Source of the DNA: an uncultured Francisellaceae bacterium
Lineage (GTDB): Bacteria > Pseudomonadota > Gammaproteobacteria > UBA6186 > Azoamicaceae
Direction: 5' to 3'
Assembly: GCA_903907935.1 (NCBI GenBank)
Contig: CAIVQA010000094.1
Coordinates: 1 to 62,837, forward strand
Length of the DNA stretch: 62,837 bases
Made by a program: the position numbers and the translations under genes. The notes beneath the pieces were generated by a model. It was not told the origin of the DNA. It was given only the letters and a program-made list of their open reading frames with translations, and did not search any database. The first letter of the stretch is position 1. Each line of letters starts with the position of its first letter. Of this stretch, positions 26,462 to 34,406 are shown piece by piece.

Positions 26462-27712
26462 TTATAAAGCTCTAATATTTCCGTTACCATATATAACCCA
26501 CTTATAACTAGTTAGAGCATCTAGCCCCATTGGTCCACGAGCATGTAATTTTTGAGTGCTAATTCCTATTTCTGCTCCCATTCCAAATTGTCCACCATCG
26601 GTAAAAGCAGTCGAAGCATTTACATAAAGAGCAGCAGCATCTATTCTTGCTAAAAAATAAGAAATAGATCCTTGATCCTCGCTAATTATAGCCTCACTAT
26701 GTCCAGAAGTATGAGTCATAATGTGATCCACTGCCTCTTCAACAGAAGATACTGTTTTGATAGCTAATTTATATGATAAAAATTCTTGCCCAAAATCCTT
26801 TAAATGTGCTTTATGCAGTAAACTCTTAGGATATAATGAAGCTAGTGCAGAATAACTATCTTGATCAGCGAATAACTCAACTTCATGCTTAATCAACAAT
26901 TCAACAAGTTGAAATAATTCATTAAGGCGTCCTTGATGGATTATTAAGCAATCCAAGGCATTACAAACACTAACTCTTCTAGTTTTAGCATTATGGATAA
27001 TCAAACGTCCTTTAGTAAGATCCCCGCTTAAATCAAAATATGTATGGACTATACCTGCTCCTGTTTCTATTACAGGGATCCTAGCATTTTCTCTTACAAA
27101 ATTAATTAATGATTGACCACCTCTAGGAATGCACACATCAATTAAACCTGTTGAATGCAATAATATAAGCAAATCTTCTCTATTAGGAGGTAATAGAATC
27201 ACAATATTTGGATCTATTTTATGCTCCAACAATGCCTGTTGGATAATTTCAGTTAAAATTTGATTGCTATGAAATGCTTCTTTACCTCCTTTTAAAACAC
27301 AAGCATTACCGGTTTTAAAACAAAGAGTAAACACATCTATAGTTACATTAGGCCTAGCTTCATAGATAACAGCTATAACCCCTAGAGGCACGACAATTTT
27401 TTCAATACGCAAACCATTTGTCATAATTTTTTGTGCTAACTGATTGCCAATTGGTGAATTTATGGTAATCACAGATTCTATATCATTAGCCATAGCATTA
27501 ACTCTGGCCTCTGTTAAAAGTAGCCTATCATACATCGGATTGCTTTTAGACATGCTAACTAAATCTTTACCATTAGCATTAAGAATAGCAGCACAAGAAA
27601 TACGTAATTGATCTGCAATAGATTGCAGTACTTCGTTACGTTTCTTTTCGCTCAATAGCGGAAGACTATAACTAACTTTTTTTGTTTTTCGTATTTTATC
27701 AATTATATTCAT
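26462..27712 (-). CDS. proA: Gamma-glutamyl phosphate reductase
   Basis: 416 residues, an NADPH-dependent enzyme that reduces gamma-glutamyl phosphate to glutamate semialdehyde, the second step of proline synthesis. Recognised by VPLGVIAVIYEARPNVTIDVF, LKGGKEAFHSN, IPVIETGAGIVH, the catalytic cysteine in RRVSVCNALDC, and HTSGHSEAI. I start it at ATG 27712 (MNIIDKIRK), giving the usual length. The frame extends 23 residues further back only because it reads through a family C palindrome (residues KSEPGQFQNVKAYGVHVPN). Last gene of proC-proB-proA, but the palindrome separates it from proB. Confidence 0.95.
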   Translation of the reverse strand: MNIIDKIRKTKKVSYSLPLLSEKKRNEVLQSIADQLRISCAAILNANGKDLVSMSKSNPMYDRLLLTEARVNAMANDIESVITINSPIGNQLAQKIMTNGLRIEKIVVPLGVIAVIYEARPNVTIDVFTLCFKTGNACVLKGGKEAFHSNQILTEIIQQALLEHKIDPNIVILLPPNREDLLILLHSTGLIDVCIPRGGQSLINFVRENARIPVIETGAGIVHTYFDLSGDLTKGRLIIHNAKTRRVSVCNALDCLIIHQGRLNELFQLVELLIKHEVELFADQDSYSALASLYPKSLLHKAHLKDFGQEFLSYKLAIKTVSSVEEAVDHIMTHTSGHSEAIISEDQGSISYFLARIDAAALYVNASTAFTDGGQFGMGAEIGISTQKLHARGPMGLDALTSYKWVIYGNGNIRAL

Positions 27713-27722
27713 ACTATACCCA

Positions 27723-27850
27723 TTAGGAACGTGCACCCCGTAAGCTTTCACATTTTGAAATTGACCAGGTTCACTTTTCACGCTATTTCTAATTTAACTA
27801 CCTGGTCAATTTACCATAAATGTTACAGCTTATGGAGTGCACATTCCTAA
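27723..27850. repeat. Palindromic repeat, family C copy 1
   Basis: Outer arms TTAGGAACGTGCACCCCGTA and TATGGAGTGCACATTCCTAA, inner arms AAATTGACCAGGT / ACCTGGTCAATTT. The same two-level layout recurs at 33481 and 45431. It lies between proB and proA, within what should be one operon, and stops about 10 bp before the proA start. Confidence 0.9.
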
Positions 27851-27868
27851 GTAAAAACACCACATTCC

Positions 27869-28939
27869 TTAAAAAATATGTAAGTGATCATAATGAATAA
27901 AAGCAGAGTTGTTTTTTTGACCACATAATTCTCTTAATTTATTGGAATCGTACCTAGCAAGCCCAATCCCAATTTTTTTATGATCAGGCGCAATAATATC
28001 AACAGGATCTCCTCGCTTAAAATCACCAGCATATAGTGTGATACCAACAGGCAAAATACTAACAACATGTTTATTTTCTTTTAAAATCTTATATAAACAA
28101 TCGTTGATAGTAATAGAGCCTGTTGCCTGCCAAGTATTGTATGCTATCCATCTTTTAATGGTAGATTTCTTTTTAGATGGTAAAATTATTGTACCCAACA
28201 TATCTCCACCAATTAATTTTGTTAGCACATCATACTGATTAATGCTAGCAATATGCGTAGTAATACCCAAACCTGACATTTTACGTGCTGTACTAATCTT
28301 ACTAACCATCCCTCCTCTACCATGCGTGCTTTTACTACTAGAGACTTGCGGCCAATCATTTTTAGGATCAATTATTGGTATCAATTTAGAATCTTGATCA
28401 CTCGGATGACCAGTATATACTCCTTCTACATTACTTAAAATAATAAGCTTATCTGCATTAATTTGTGCAGCAATAAGACCAGCTAATTCATCATTATCTG
28501 TAAACATTAGTTCTTTAATAGCAACACTATCATTTTCATTAACTATGGGAATGATATTATCGTTACTTAATATTTCAAATAATAATCTAGTAATATTTAA
28601 ATAATGTTGTCTAGTATGAAAATCTTGTTTGGTTAATAATAGCTGAGAAACTAGCATATTATGTTGGTTAAAGATCTGTGCATAAACATGCATAAGCTCA
28701 TGTTGTCCTAAAGATGCTAAAACTTGTTTTTCACCAATAGATTTTCCATATTCTCTTTTTAGCATTTGACGTACCACACTACGCCCAAAACCAACTGCCC
28801 CAGAACTAACCAAAACTATCTTATGACCATTTTGTAGTATCTTTACAATCTGTTTTACAAGATCAGTAAGAACTGATTCCAAAGGTCTCCCATCACTAGA
28901 TAAAATACTTTGAGTCCCAACTTTAACTACGATTTTCAT
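27869..28939 (-). CDS. proB: Glutamate 5-kinase
   Basis: 356 residues. The N-terminal amino-acid kinase domain (MKIVVKVGTQSIL, VLVSSGAVGFG, IPIVNENDSVA, LSNVEGVYTG, HGRGGMVSKI) is followed by a C-terminal PUA domain (about 265-350, GITLYAGDFKRGDPV). It phosphorylates glutamate, the committed and usually proline-inhibited step. It overlaps the end of proC by 17 bases, so the two are translationally coupled. Full length compared with the E. coli enzyme. Confidence 0.96.
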   Translation of the reverse strand: MKIVVKVGTQSILSSDGRPLESVLTDLVKQIVKILQNGHKIVLVSSGAVGFGRSVVRQMLKREYGKSIGEKQVLASLGQHELMHVYAQIFNQHNMLVSQLLLTKQDFHTRQHYLNITRLLFEILSNDNIIPIVNENDSVAIKELMFTDNDELAGLIAAQINADKLIILSNVEGVYTGHPSDQDSKLIPIIDPKNDWPQVSSSKSTHGRGGMVSKISTARKMSGLGITTHIASINQYDVLTKLIGGDMLGTIILPSKKKSTIKRWIAYNTWQATGSITINDCLYKILKENKHVVSILPVGITLYAGDFKRGDPVDIIAPDHKKIGIGLARYDSNKLRELCGQKNNSAFIHYDHLHIF

Positions 28940-29729
28940 TTGATAGCTCCTCTAATCTTTTTAATGCTTCTTTTAACGCTTCCTCCATTACTGATTGAAA
29001 AGCTGGGATCATAACCTTTAAAGCTGCCTCTGTTATTCCTCCCTTACTGGTTACGCTATTTATTAAATTAGTAAAATGTCTAGTTTCCGAGACAAGACTT
29101 GCGCTACCTAATAAGATCTGTTGGACTAATTCTCTGGCTATTTCTTCATCTATATCTAATCGCATAGAAGCCTGCACTAAAGTTTCAGCTAACAAGAAAA
29201 AATATGCTGGACCAGAACCAGAAATAGGAGATAAGGTATCAATAAGTTTTTCTTGTTGTAACCAAAATATTTTTCCTGATGAAATAAAAATTTTATTTAT
29301 ATAATCTAGATCATGCTCGAGTACTTTGTCGTTTGCAAAAGCCAAATTAACACTTTTTCCTGTTTTTATCGCCACATTAGGCATAATACGTACGATTTTA
29401 GAATTATGGTTCACATAAGAAATAATAGTCTCTACCTTAATTCCAGCCATTAAAGACACGATTGTTGCTTTATCGATATAATCTACTACCTTAGGCATAA
29501 CTTCATGAAACATTTGTGGTTTTATTGCAAAGACAACCATTGTAGGTTTAAAATTTGCTGGAATATAATTTGCATGTTGTACGAATTGTACCGATGAGTA
29601 TTCTTTAAAATCATTAGCATGCGATAAACTTGGTTGAATAACTATAATGTTTTTAAATAATTTCTTAGCTACCCATACCTTAAGTAACACACTACCAATA
29701 TTACCGCAGCCAATTAATAATAAATTCAT
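28923..29729 (-). CDS. proC: Pyrroline-5-carboxylate reductase
   Basis: 268 residues, catalysing the last step of proline synthesis. A Rossmann motif LLIGCGNIGSVLL starts at residue 4. VVFAIKPQMF, VSLMAGIKVETI, RIMPNVAIKTGKS and the C-terminal SGSGPAYFFLLAE...VTSKGGITEAAL are all present. Normal length. It begins the proC-proB-proA cluster. In E. coli proC is elsewhere, so this tight grouping differs from that genome. Confidence 0.96.
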   Translation of the reverse strand: MNLLLIGCGNIGSVLLKVWVAKKLFKNIIVIQPSLSHANDFKEYSSVQFVQHANYIPANFKPTMVVFAIKPQMFHEVMPKVVDYIDKATIVSLMAGIKVETIISYVNHNSKIVRIMPNVAIKTGKSVNLAFANDKVLEHDLDYINKIFISSGKIFWLQQEKLIDTLSPISGSGPAYFFLLAETLVQASMRLDIDEEIARELVQQILLGSASLVSETRHFTNLINSVTSKGGITEAALKVMIPAFQSVMEEALKEALKRLEELSNENRS

Positions 29730-29786
29730 ATTATATCTTCCATTTTTTTGCTAATTTTAGATGAAATTGAAAAAACATTCCTTTTT

Positions 29787-29933
29787 TATATAGTAATCGC
29801 ACGTCAGTTTTCGGTACTCTAAAAAACAAGTGACTCGCCTTTCGCAATGGAAAGAGCAACAGATAGCCAAGGAGGCTCAAACAACACTCCTTGTTTTTTA
29901 GAGTACCGAAAACTGACGTGCGATTACTATATA
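29787..29933. repeat. Palindromic repeat, family A copy 7 (short form)
   Basis: Perfect 44-bp arms, TATATAGTAATCGCACGTCA then GTTTTCGGTACTC, mirrored. The middle is in reversed orientation relative to copy 5 and has the compact junction CAAGTGACTCGCCTTTCGC. It lies between divergent proC and the LRAT-like gene, where both promoters would be. Confidence 0.95.
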
Positions 29934-29974
29934 ATATGCTAATATTATATAAACTATAAGATAAGGGGAACTAG

Positions 29975-30565
29975 ATGTTTAACCTTAAAAATACCTCCTC
30001 TACATCTAAACGTTGTAATTCACCAATAAGACAACAAATAGAAGAACGAGAAGGACGCAGATTTATCTTTGTTGGATCAATATGTCGTTCTCCCTTTCTA
30101 GCAGGAAAAATTCCATGCTTAAAAAAATATCATCATGAAAGTATATACATTGGAAGAGATCAAATCGTAGAGGCGTTAGGAGACGAACAACAAATAGATG
30201 CTGTAATCTCTAATATATCTCTTACAGTATCTCTTACAGATCTTGATCCTAATGTAATAATAGAAATAGCCGATAATCTACCGCCTTTTAGTGGCGGTAT
30301 ATACGAAAATAATTTAACTGAAGATGTATATGATGGATATGGAATGCAATCCTATAAAACTGCAATACTAGCTAAAAGTTACGTTGGGTACAACTGGACA
30401 TATCATCCAACTAGAAATAATTGCCAACATTTTACATCTATGTGCCAGAAAAATGAATTTTATTCTGTTGAAACACAATACCCTAAAGATCCTAAAGATC
30501 GTCTTAAAGAAGAAGTAACACTTAAAAATGGAGAAAAAAAACTAAGAATGTATTTAAATGCTTAG
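29975..30565 (+). CDS. LRAT-like cysteine hydrolase/acyltransferase candidate
   Basis: 196 residues, no signal peptide. A histidine-bearing strand YHHESIYIG (H53/H54) and a downstream RNNCQHFTSMC (C150) match the layout of LRAT-type permuted papain folds, where the conserved motif is NCEHF and the cysteine is the nucleophile. Members act as lipid acyltransferases, deacylases or proteases. AAGGGGAA lies before the ATG. The rest (N-terminal 40 residues, KDPKDRLKEEVTLKNG near the end) is unrecognised. A host-directed role is inferred from its eukaryote-like fold and neighbours. The fold call rests on short motifs only. Confidence 0.55.
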   Translation: MFNLKNTSSTSKRCNSPIRQQIEEREGRRFIFVGSICRSPFLAGKIPCLKKYHHESIYIGRDQIVEALGDEQQIDAVISNISLTVSLTDLDPNVIIEIADNLPPFSGGIYENNLTEDVYDGYGMQSYKTAILAKSYVGYNWTYHPTRNNCQHFTSMCQKNEFYSVETQYPKDPKDRLKEEVTLKNGEKKLRMYLNA

Positions 30566-30599
30566 GAATTTGAATCATACCGTAGTATCAATTAAAGTT

Positions 30600-30724
30600 A
30601 GGAACGTGAACGAAATAAGCTCCGGCATTTGCAAAACGAGGACCGTACTGTCTGAGCATGCCGAAGGCATGCGAGTTACGGACCGCAGTTTGTAAATGCC
30701 GGAGCTTATTTCGTTCACGTTCCT
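30600..30724. repeat. Palindromic repeat, family B core with family C-like arms
   Basis: Arms AGGAACGTGAACGAAATAAG and CTTATTTCGTTCACGTTCCT are perfect, and the pairing continues through CTCCGGCATTT. The core GAGGACCGTACTGTCTGAGC and GCGAGTTACGGACCGCAG is family B. The outer arms resemble those of family C instead of copies B1 and B2. Confidence 0.92.
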
Positions 30725-30745
30725 TATTTTGTGCATATTTCCTAG

Positions 30746-32494
30746 TTATTGTAATAATAATGGCCTCATCTGTCTCTTATCAATCAAATTGATATGTAGC
30801 CCTACCCCTGGCCATGTTGTAACTGTACCCTTACTTTGCCAGTATGGTGAAAATTTTTTTTGTGTTACCGTATCTGAGATTAATTTTTTCAAAGATTTTT
30901 TCTTTAGGTTTTCTAAAAGTATTTGCTCTTCTCTTAACTCTAAATGTGCTTTCTTATCTTCCAAGAACATTTTAGTAGTATTTTCGTACATTTTTTCCCA
31001 TGCTAACCAAGCAATCTTAGAAAACTTATTAAGAGCATAACATGTGCTGTTACAATAACAACTATCTTTTAATAAACTACTAAGAGCTTCTATATGTAGT
31101 ATCGCTATAGATAAATTTGTACGTTCATTTTCATCCATACTCTCAACTGGTTTGTCTTTCTTAGATTTAATATAATCACCAGCCTTAATCAAGTCGTCTA
31201 CCCATTCATATCTAGTAGGTAAATAGCTTCCTCTACTAATAACATTCTTAATAAAAAACTTTATTTCTAGTGCTTTTCTTAATAATAATGATTGTTTGTT
31301 GTATAGTTCTAAAGTGATTGCTACAGGAATTAGATAGTTGATTGCTCGTACCGAACAATCACCAGAAATTTGTTCTGGCATTAGTTGAAAATAAACTTTC
31401 TTTATGTTACCTGAAGTAACTAAGTTAGAGAATAAATCCTCAACTTGTTTTACTTCGTTAAATATTCCACAAAATCGTGGTAATTCTTTTTCTAAAAAAT
31501 CCCGCATATTAGTTGCAAGATAATACGTTGCACCTGAAGCTAAACCTTCGGACCTATTCCCAGTATTTAAATATACAATATATGATTGATAAATTAAAAC
31601 TCCAACCGCATGCTTCTTTATCCATATTATTAAAGGTAGTGGTTGATTATTAATTACTTTATCTCTAAAAACACTTAGATTGCGTGTATTATTCTGCAAC
31701 AAATTATCTGCAAACACCCCTAAAAAGTTCCTTAATCCATCTTTTGTTACATATTTATGGATGCCTTCAAATGATGAAGGTGAATTAATCCCATATAAAG
31801 GAATTAACAATTGAAATATTTCTCGTACTGGTTTAGGGAACCAACCACCACCATTTGGAAGTTGTAGTAGTAATGTTTTAAGAACATCATCCCTAGTTCT
31901 TAAATAACATTCCTTATAAAATTTAACAGCGTAATTTATAGATGTTAAGGGTAAGCTTAATGTCTCTTCTTCCGATAAAACAATAGGATTGTTTCTTATT
32001 GCGATGGTTAGTCCATTCAAAACACCATCAAATTCATCTTCTAAATATATATCTACACAACCACTTGCGTCACCCCTATGTAACATACAATATTTTCCGG
32101 TTTTTTTATATCTTTTATAGTAAAGTAATAATATTTTAATATTTCTATGGATTTCTTTAGGATTACTTGATTCTGATACGTTATATATTTTATATGAACC
32201 AGATGCATGTGGGTTCTCAATAGCTTTTATATCTTTATCACTTAAAGTATACCCTAGTTGATCTAGTAATAAGATAACTTTTAAATGCCAACCTTCTGTA
32301 CACGCTGTAAAAGAGCTTACCCATTTTTTTATTTCTTCATCAGAATTGTTAAATAAATCACTAATTAAATCGTTACTTTCTGTTAAATCATAATTACTTA
32401 ACTTATCTTTTAACTCTAAGAAATGTTTTTCAATTTCCCATGAACGAAAAAATATTTTGTTGTAAAAATCAATCAAATCTTGCATTATTGTCAT
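30746..32494 (-). CDS. Unknown protein with a CE-clan-like cysteine protease pattern
   Basis: 582 residues, not recognised as a whole. The segment KKHAVGVLIYQSYIVYLNTGN (H295, N310) followed by EQISGDCSVRAINYL (Q375, C380) follows the His, Asp/Asn, Gln, Cys order of CE-clan proteases such as Ulp1-like deubiquitinases and YopJ acetyltransferases. The spacing (H to N 15, Q to C 5) is plausible for that clan. The N-terminal 290 residues and a helical Lys-rich C-terminus are unassigned. No signal peptide. Such enzymes in host-associated bacteria usually act on ubiquitin-like conjugates or host kinases; here that is only inferred. An unrelated papain-type fold is the main alternative. Confidence 0.45.
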   Translation of the reverse strand: MTIMQDLIDFYNKIFFRSWEIEKHFLELKDKLSNYDLTESNDLISDLFNNSDEEIKKWVSSFTACTEGWHLKVILLLDQLGYTLSDKDIKAIENPHASGSYKIYNVSESSNPKEIHRNIKILLLYYKRYKKTGKYCMLHRGDASGCVDIYLEDEFDGVLNGLTIAIRNNPIVLSEEETLSLPLTSINYAVKFYKECYLRTRDDVLKTLLLQLPNGGGWFPKPVREIFQLLIPLYGINSPSSFEGIHKYVTKDGLRNFLGVFADNLLQNNTRNLSVFRDKVINNQPLPLIIWIKKHAVGVLIYQSYIVYLNTGNRSEGLASGATYYLATNMRDFLEKELPRFCGIFNEVKQVEDLFSNLVTSGNIKKVYFQLMPEQISGDCSVRAINYLIPVAITLELYNKQSLLLRKALEIKFFIKNVISRGSYLPTRYEWVDDLIKAGDYIKSKKDKPVESMDENERTNLSIAILHIEALSSLLKDSCYCNSTCYALNKFSKIAWLAWEKMYENTTKMFLEDKKAHLELREEQILLENLKKKSLKKLISDTVTQKKFSPYWQSKGTVTTWPGVGLHINLIDKRQMRPLLLQ

Positions 32495-32716
32495 AGTATT
32501 GTATATCCTATTTTTTGTTATCGGTTTTATTAAGGAACATGCGCAAAATAATAGGAAGTGTAACTAAAAAATAGTTTTTTTCAAGTGTAGCTAATCATAG
32601 GGATATGCACGAAATACACATAAAATTTTTAAATTATTTAACCAATTTCTACCCCACAAATCCCTTAACTGTATTAACCTTAATAATTAAAAAATAAAGT
32701 ACCATGGGGAGGAGTT

Positions 32717-33421
32717 ATGCCATTTCTAACTAGAGAAGTACCTAAACATTTAGAAGATACATTAAAAAAAATTATTAATATTCGCAAAATTCTTATAGAA
32801 AATGCTGAAATACTTGGATTCACCTCAGAACAACAAGAACTTATTAAATTATTACAAACTCAAGCTGCACGCTTTATTAAAGCATTAAAAGCTAATCCAA
32901 CTAAACTTGTAAACACACTAATTAATACCAATAATGAAAATTCCCCAACAATTAAATTATTCAAAGAAATAAATGATTTTCTTGAACAAACACACGTGTT
33001 AATGCAGCTAGGTTTTCAAATGGCATATAAACGATTATCTAGTGATCCAGAAGCTAATAAACCAATTATAGATCAATTAATGAGTGGAATAAAACAACTA
33101 TTCAGTTCAACAAAAACCACTAAAGAAACAGTCCAACATTTACTAAATGCTGGCTTAAGATTAAAACAAGATCATATTACTAAGCCATTACCATTTAAAC
33201 ATATTTTAACTAGTCTATCTGAAAATTTATCAACCTTAATTAATAAAAGTAGTAAAATAATGAAATTTGTAGGTATAGTTAATGTTGTAGGAAAAACAAT
33301 AGCTCCCATATTCAAACCTGCTTTTAATGGACTATTTGATCTACATAAAAGTTATGCTGCCAAACTACTTAAAGAAAAAAAAGGGCACCCCAAAAAACAC
33401 AGCCATCTCAAAAAACGATAA
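32717..33421 (+). CDS. Hypothetical helical protein with a basic tail
   Basis: 234 residues, no family recognised. A strong ribosome binding site (GGGGAGGAG) sits three bases before the ATG, so it is probably translated. The protein is predicted helical throughout (HLEDTLKKIINIRKIL, FIKALKANPTKL), with a mildly hydrophobic stretch near 185-205 (FVGIVNVVGKTIAPIF) and a Lys/His-rich end (KEKKGHPKKHSHLKKR). No signal peptide or enzyme motif. It stands alone between an unknown gene and a family C palindrome. Nothing indicates its function. Confidence 0.75.
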   Translation: MPFLTREVPKHLEDTLKKIINIRKILIENAEILGFTSEQQELIKLLQTQAARFIKALKANPTKLVNTLINTNNENSPTIKLFKEINDFLEQTHVLMQLGFQMAYKRLSSDPEANKPIIDQLMSGIKQLFSSTKTTKETVQHLLNAGLRLKQDHITKPLPFKHILTSLSENLSTLINKSSKIMKFVGIVNVVGKTIAPIFKPAFNGLFDLHKSYAAKLLKEKKGHPKKHSHLKKR

Positions 33422-33480
33422 CTATTCTCGTAGTGCTATTTTAATTATTATGTTGTCATTGCTAGCTAACGAAATTAGCG

Positions 33481-33605
33481 AAGGAATGTGCACCCTATAA
33501 GCTCCAGCATTTATGGTAAATTGACCAGACAGTTACACTAGAAATACCGTAAAAAAATAATCTGGTCAATTTCAAAATGCAAGAGCTTATAGGGTGCATG
33601 TTCCA
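33481..33605. repeat. Palindromic repeat, family C copy 2
   Basis: Outer arms AAGGAATGTGCACCCTATAA and TTATAGGGTGCATGTTCC, then GCTCCAGCATTT / AAATGCAAGAGC, and an inner pair AAATTGACCAGA / TCTGGTCAATTT. It lacks the nested module that copy 3 carries. It lies beyond the rlmB stop. Confidence 0.92.
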
Positions 33606-33620
33606 AAGCAATTCAGGATC

Positions 33621-34406
33621 TTAAAACCCTCTCTGTCTAGCTACTTCATATAAACAGATCCCAGCTGCAACTCCCAAATTTAAGCTGTCTACACTATTAT
33701 CTGCCATTGGGATCTTTGCTAAAAAATCACTATTTTTTTTTATAAGTTCCCGCACACCTAGATGCTCCGAGCCTAAGACCAAAGCAATTGGAATAGTTAA
33801 ATCAATAGAAGATAAATTGCTAGCATTTTCAGCATCTAAAGTTACTATCCATACTCCTTGTTTTTGTAACATTTTTAAACATGTTACTAAATTACCAACT
33901 ATGGCAATTGGTACAACTTCAACCCCACCGCTAGCTACCTTTTTTACTGTAGAAGTTATCCCACAAGTAGCATTCCTAGAGATAATGACTGCACTAACCT
34001 TAAAACTAGCAGCACTCCTAATACATGCCCCTAAATTTCTAGGATCTTGAATATTATCCAAAACCAAAAAAACCGGCCTTAATGAATTGTCAATTTGATT
34101 TATTAGATCTATTAAATCCTCTTCTGTTAAAAAATTTTTTGGCTTTATATGGGCCACAATCCCTTGATGGTTAACTTCTTCATCAAACCATTTATCCAAT
34201 ACATTACCACGAACATATTGTATAGAAATTTGTGATTTAGCAGCTATATCACATATGGTTTTTATTTTCGGGTTTATTACAGAATGATCTTTTTTTTCGC
34301 AAAAAATTTCTATTACTCTACTAGGATCTATATTAAGTAATACTTGTATGCTGTTGATCCCATAAATAAACTCTTTATTTTTTTCTTTTTTTTTATTTTC
34401 TTTCAT
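33621..34406 (-). CDS. rlmB: 23S rRNA 2'-O-methyltransferase RlmB (SpoU family)
   Basis: 261 residues. The SPOUT motifs are complete: DNIQDPRNLGACIRSA (motif 1), LVLGSEHLGVRELIKK (motif 2) and PMADNSVDSLNLGVAAGICLYE (motif 3, which builds the knotted SAM site). The N-terminal substrate-binding part begins EFIYGINSIQVLL. RlmB methylates G2251 of 23S rRNA in E. coli. It overlaps rnr by 14 bases and follows it, the same order as in E. coli. The first 11 residues are almost all Lys/Glu/Asn, in a run of A residues shared with the rnr tail. Confidence 0.95.
   Translation of the reverse strand: MKENKKKEKNKEFIYGINSIQVLLNIDPSRVIEIFCEKKDHSVINPKIKTICDIAAKSQISIQYVRGNVLDKWFDEEVNHQGIVAHIKPKNFLTEEDLIDLINQIDNSLRPVFLVLDNIQDPRNLGACIRSAASFKVSAVIISRNATCGITSTVKKVASGGVEVVPIAIVGNLVTCLKMLQKQGVWIVTLDAENASNLSSIDLTIPIALVLGSEHLGVRELIKKNSDFLAKIPMADNSVDSLNLGVAAGICLYEVARQRGF

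Noticed and set aside
27713..27781. N-terminal extension of ProA by 23 residues
   Set aside because: These codons lie in the family C palindrome and the residues are not ProA-like; ATG 27712 gives the family length. The 16-residue extension of UvrA to 23593 was rejected for the same kind of reason.
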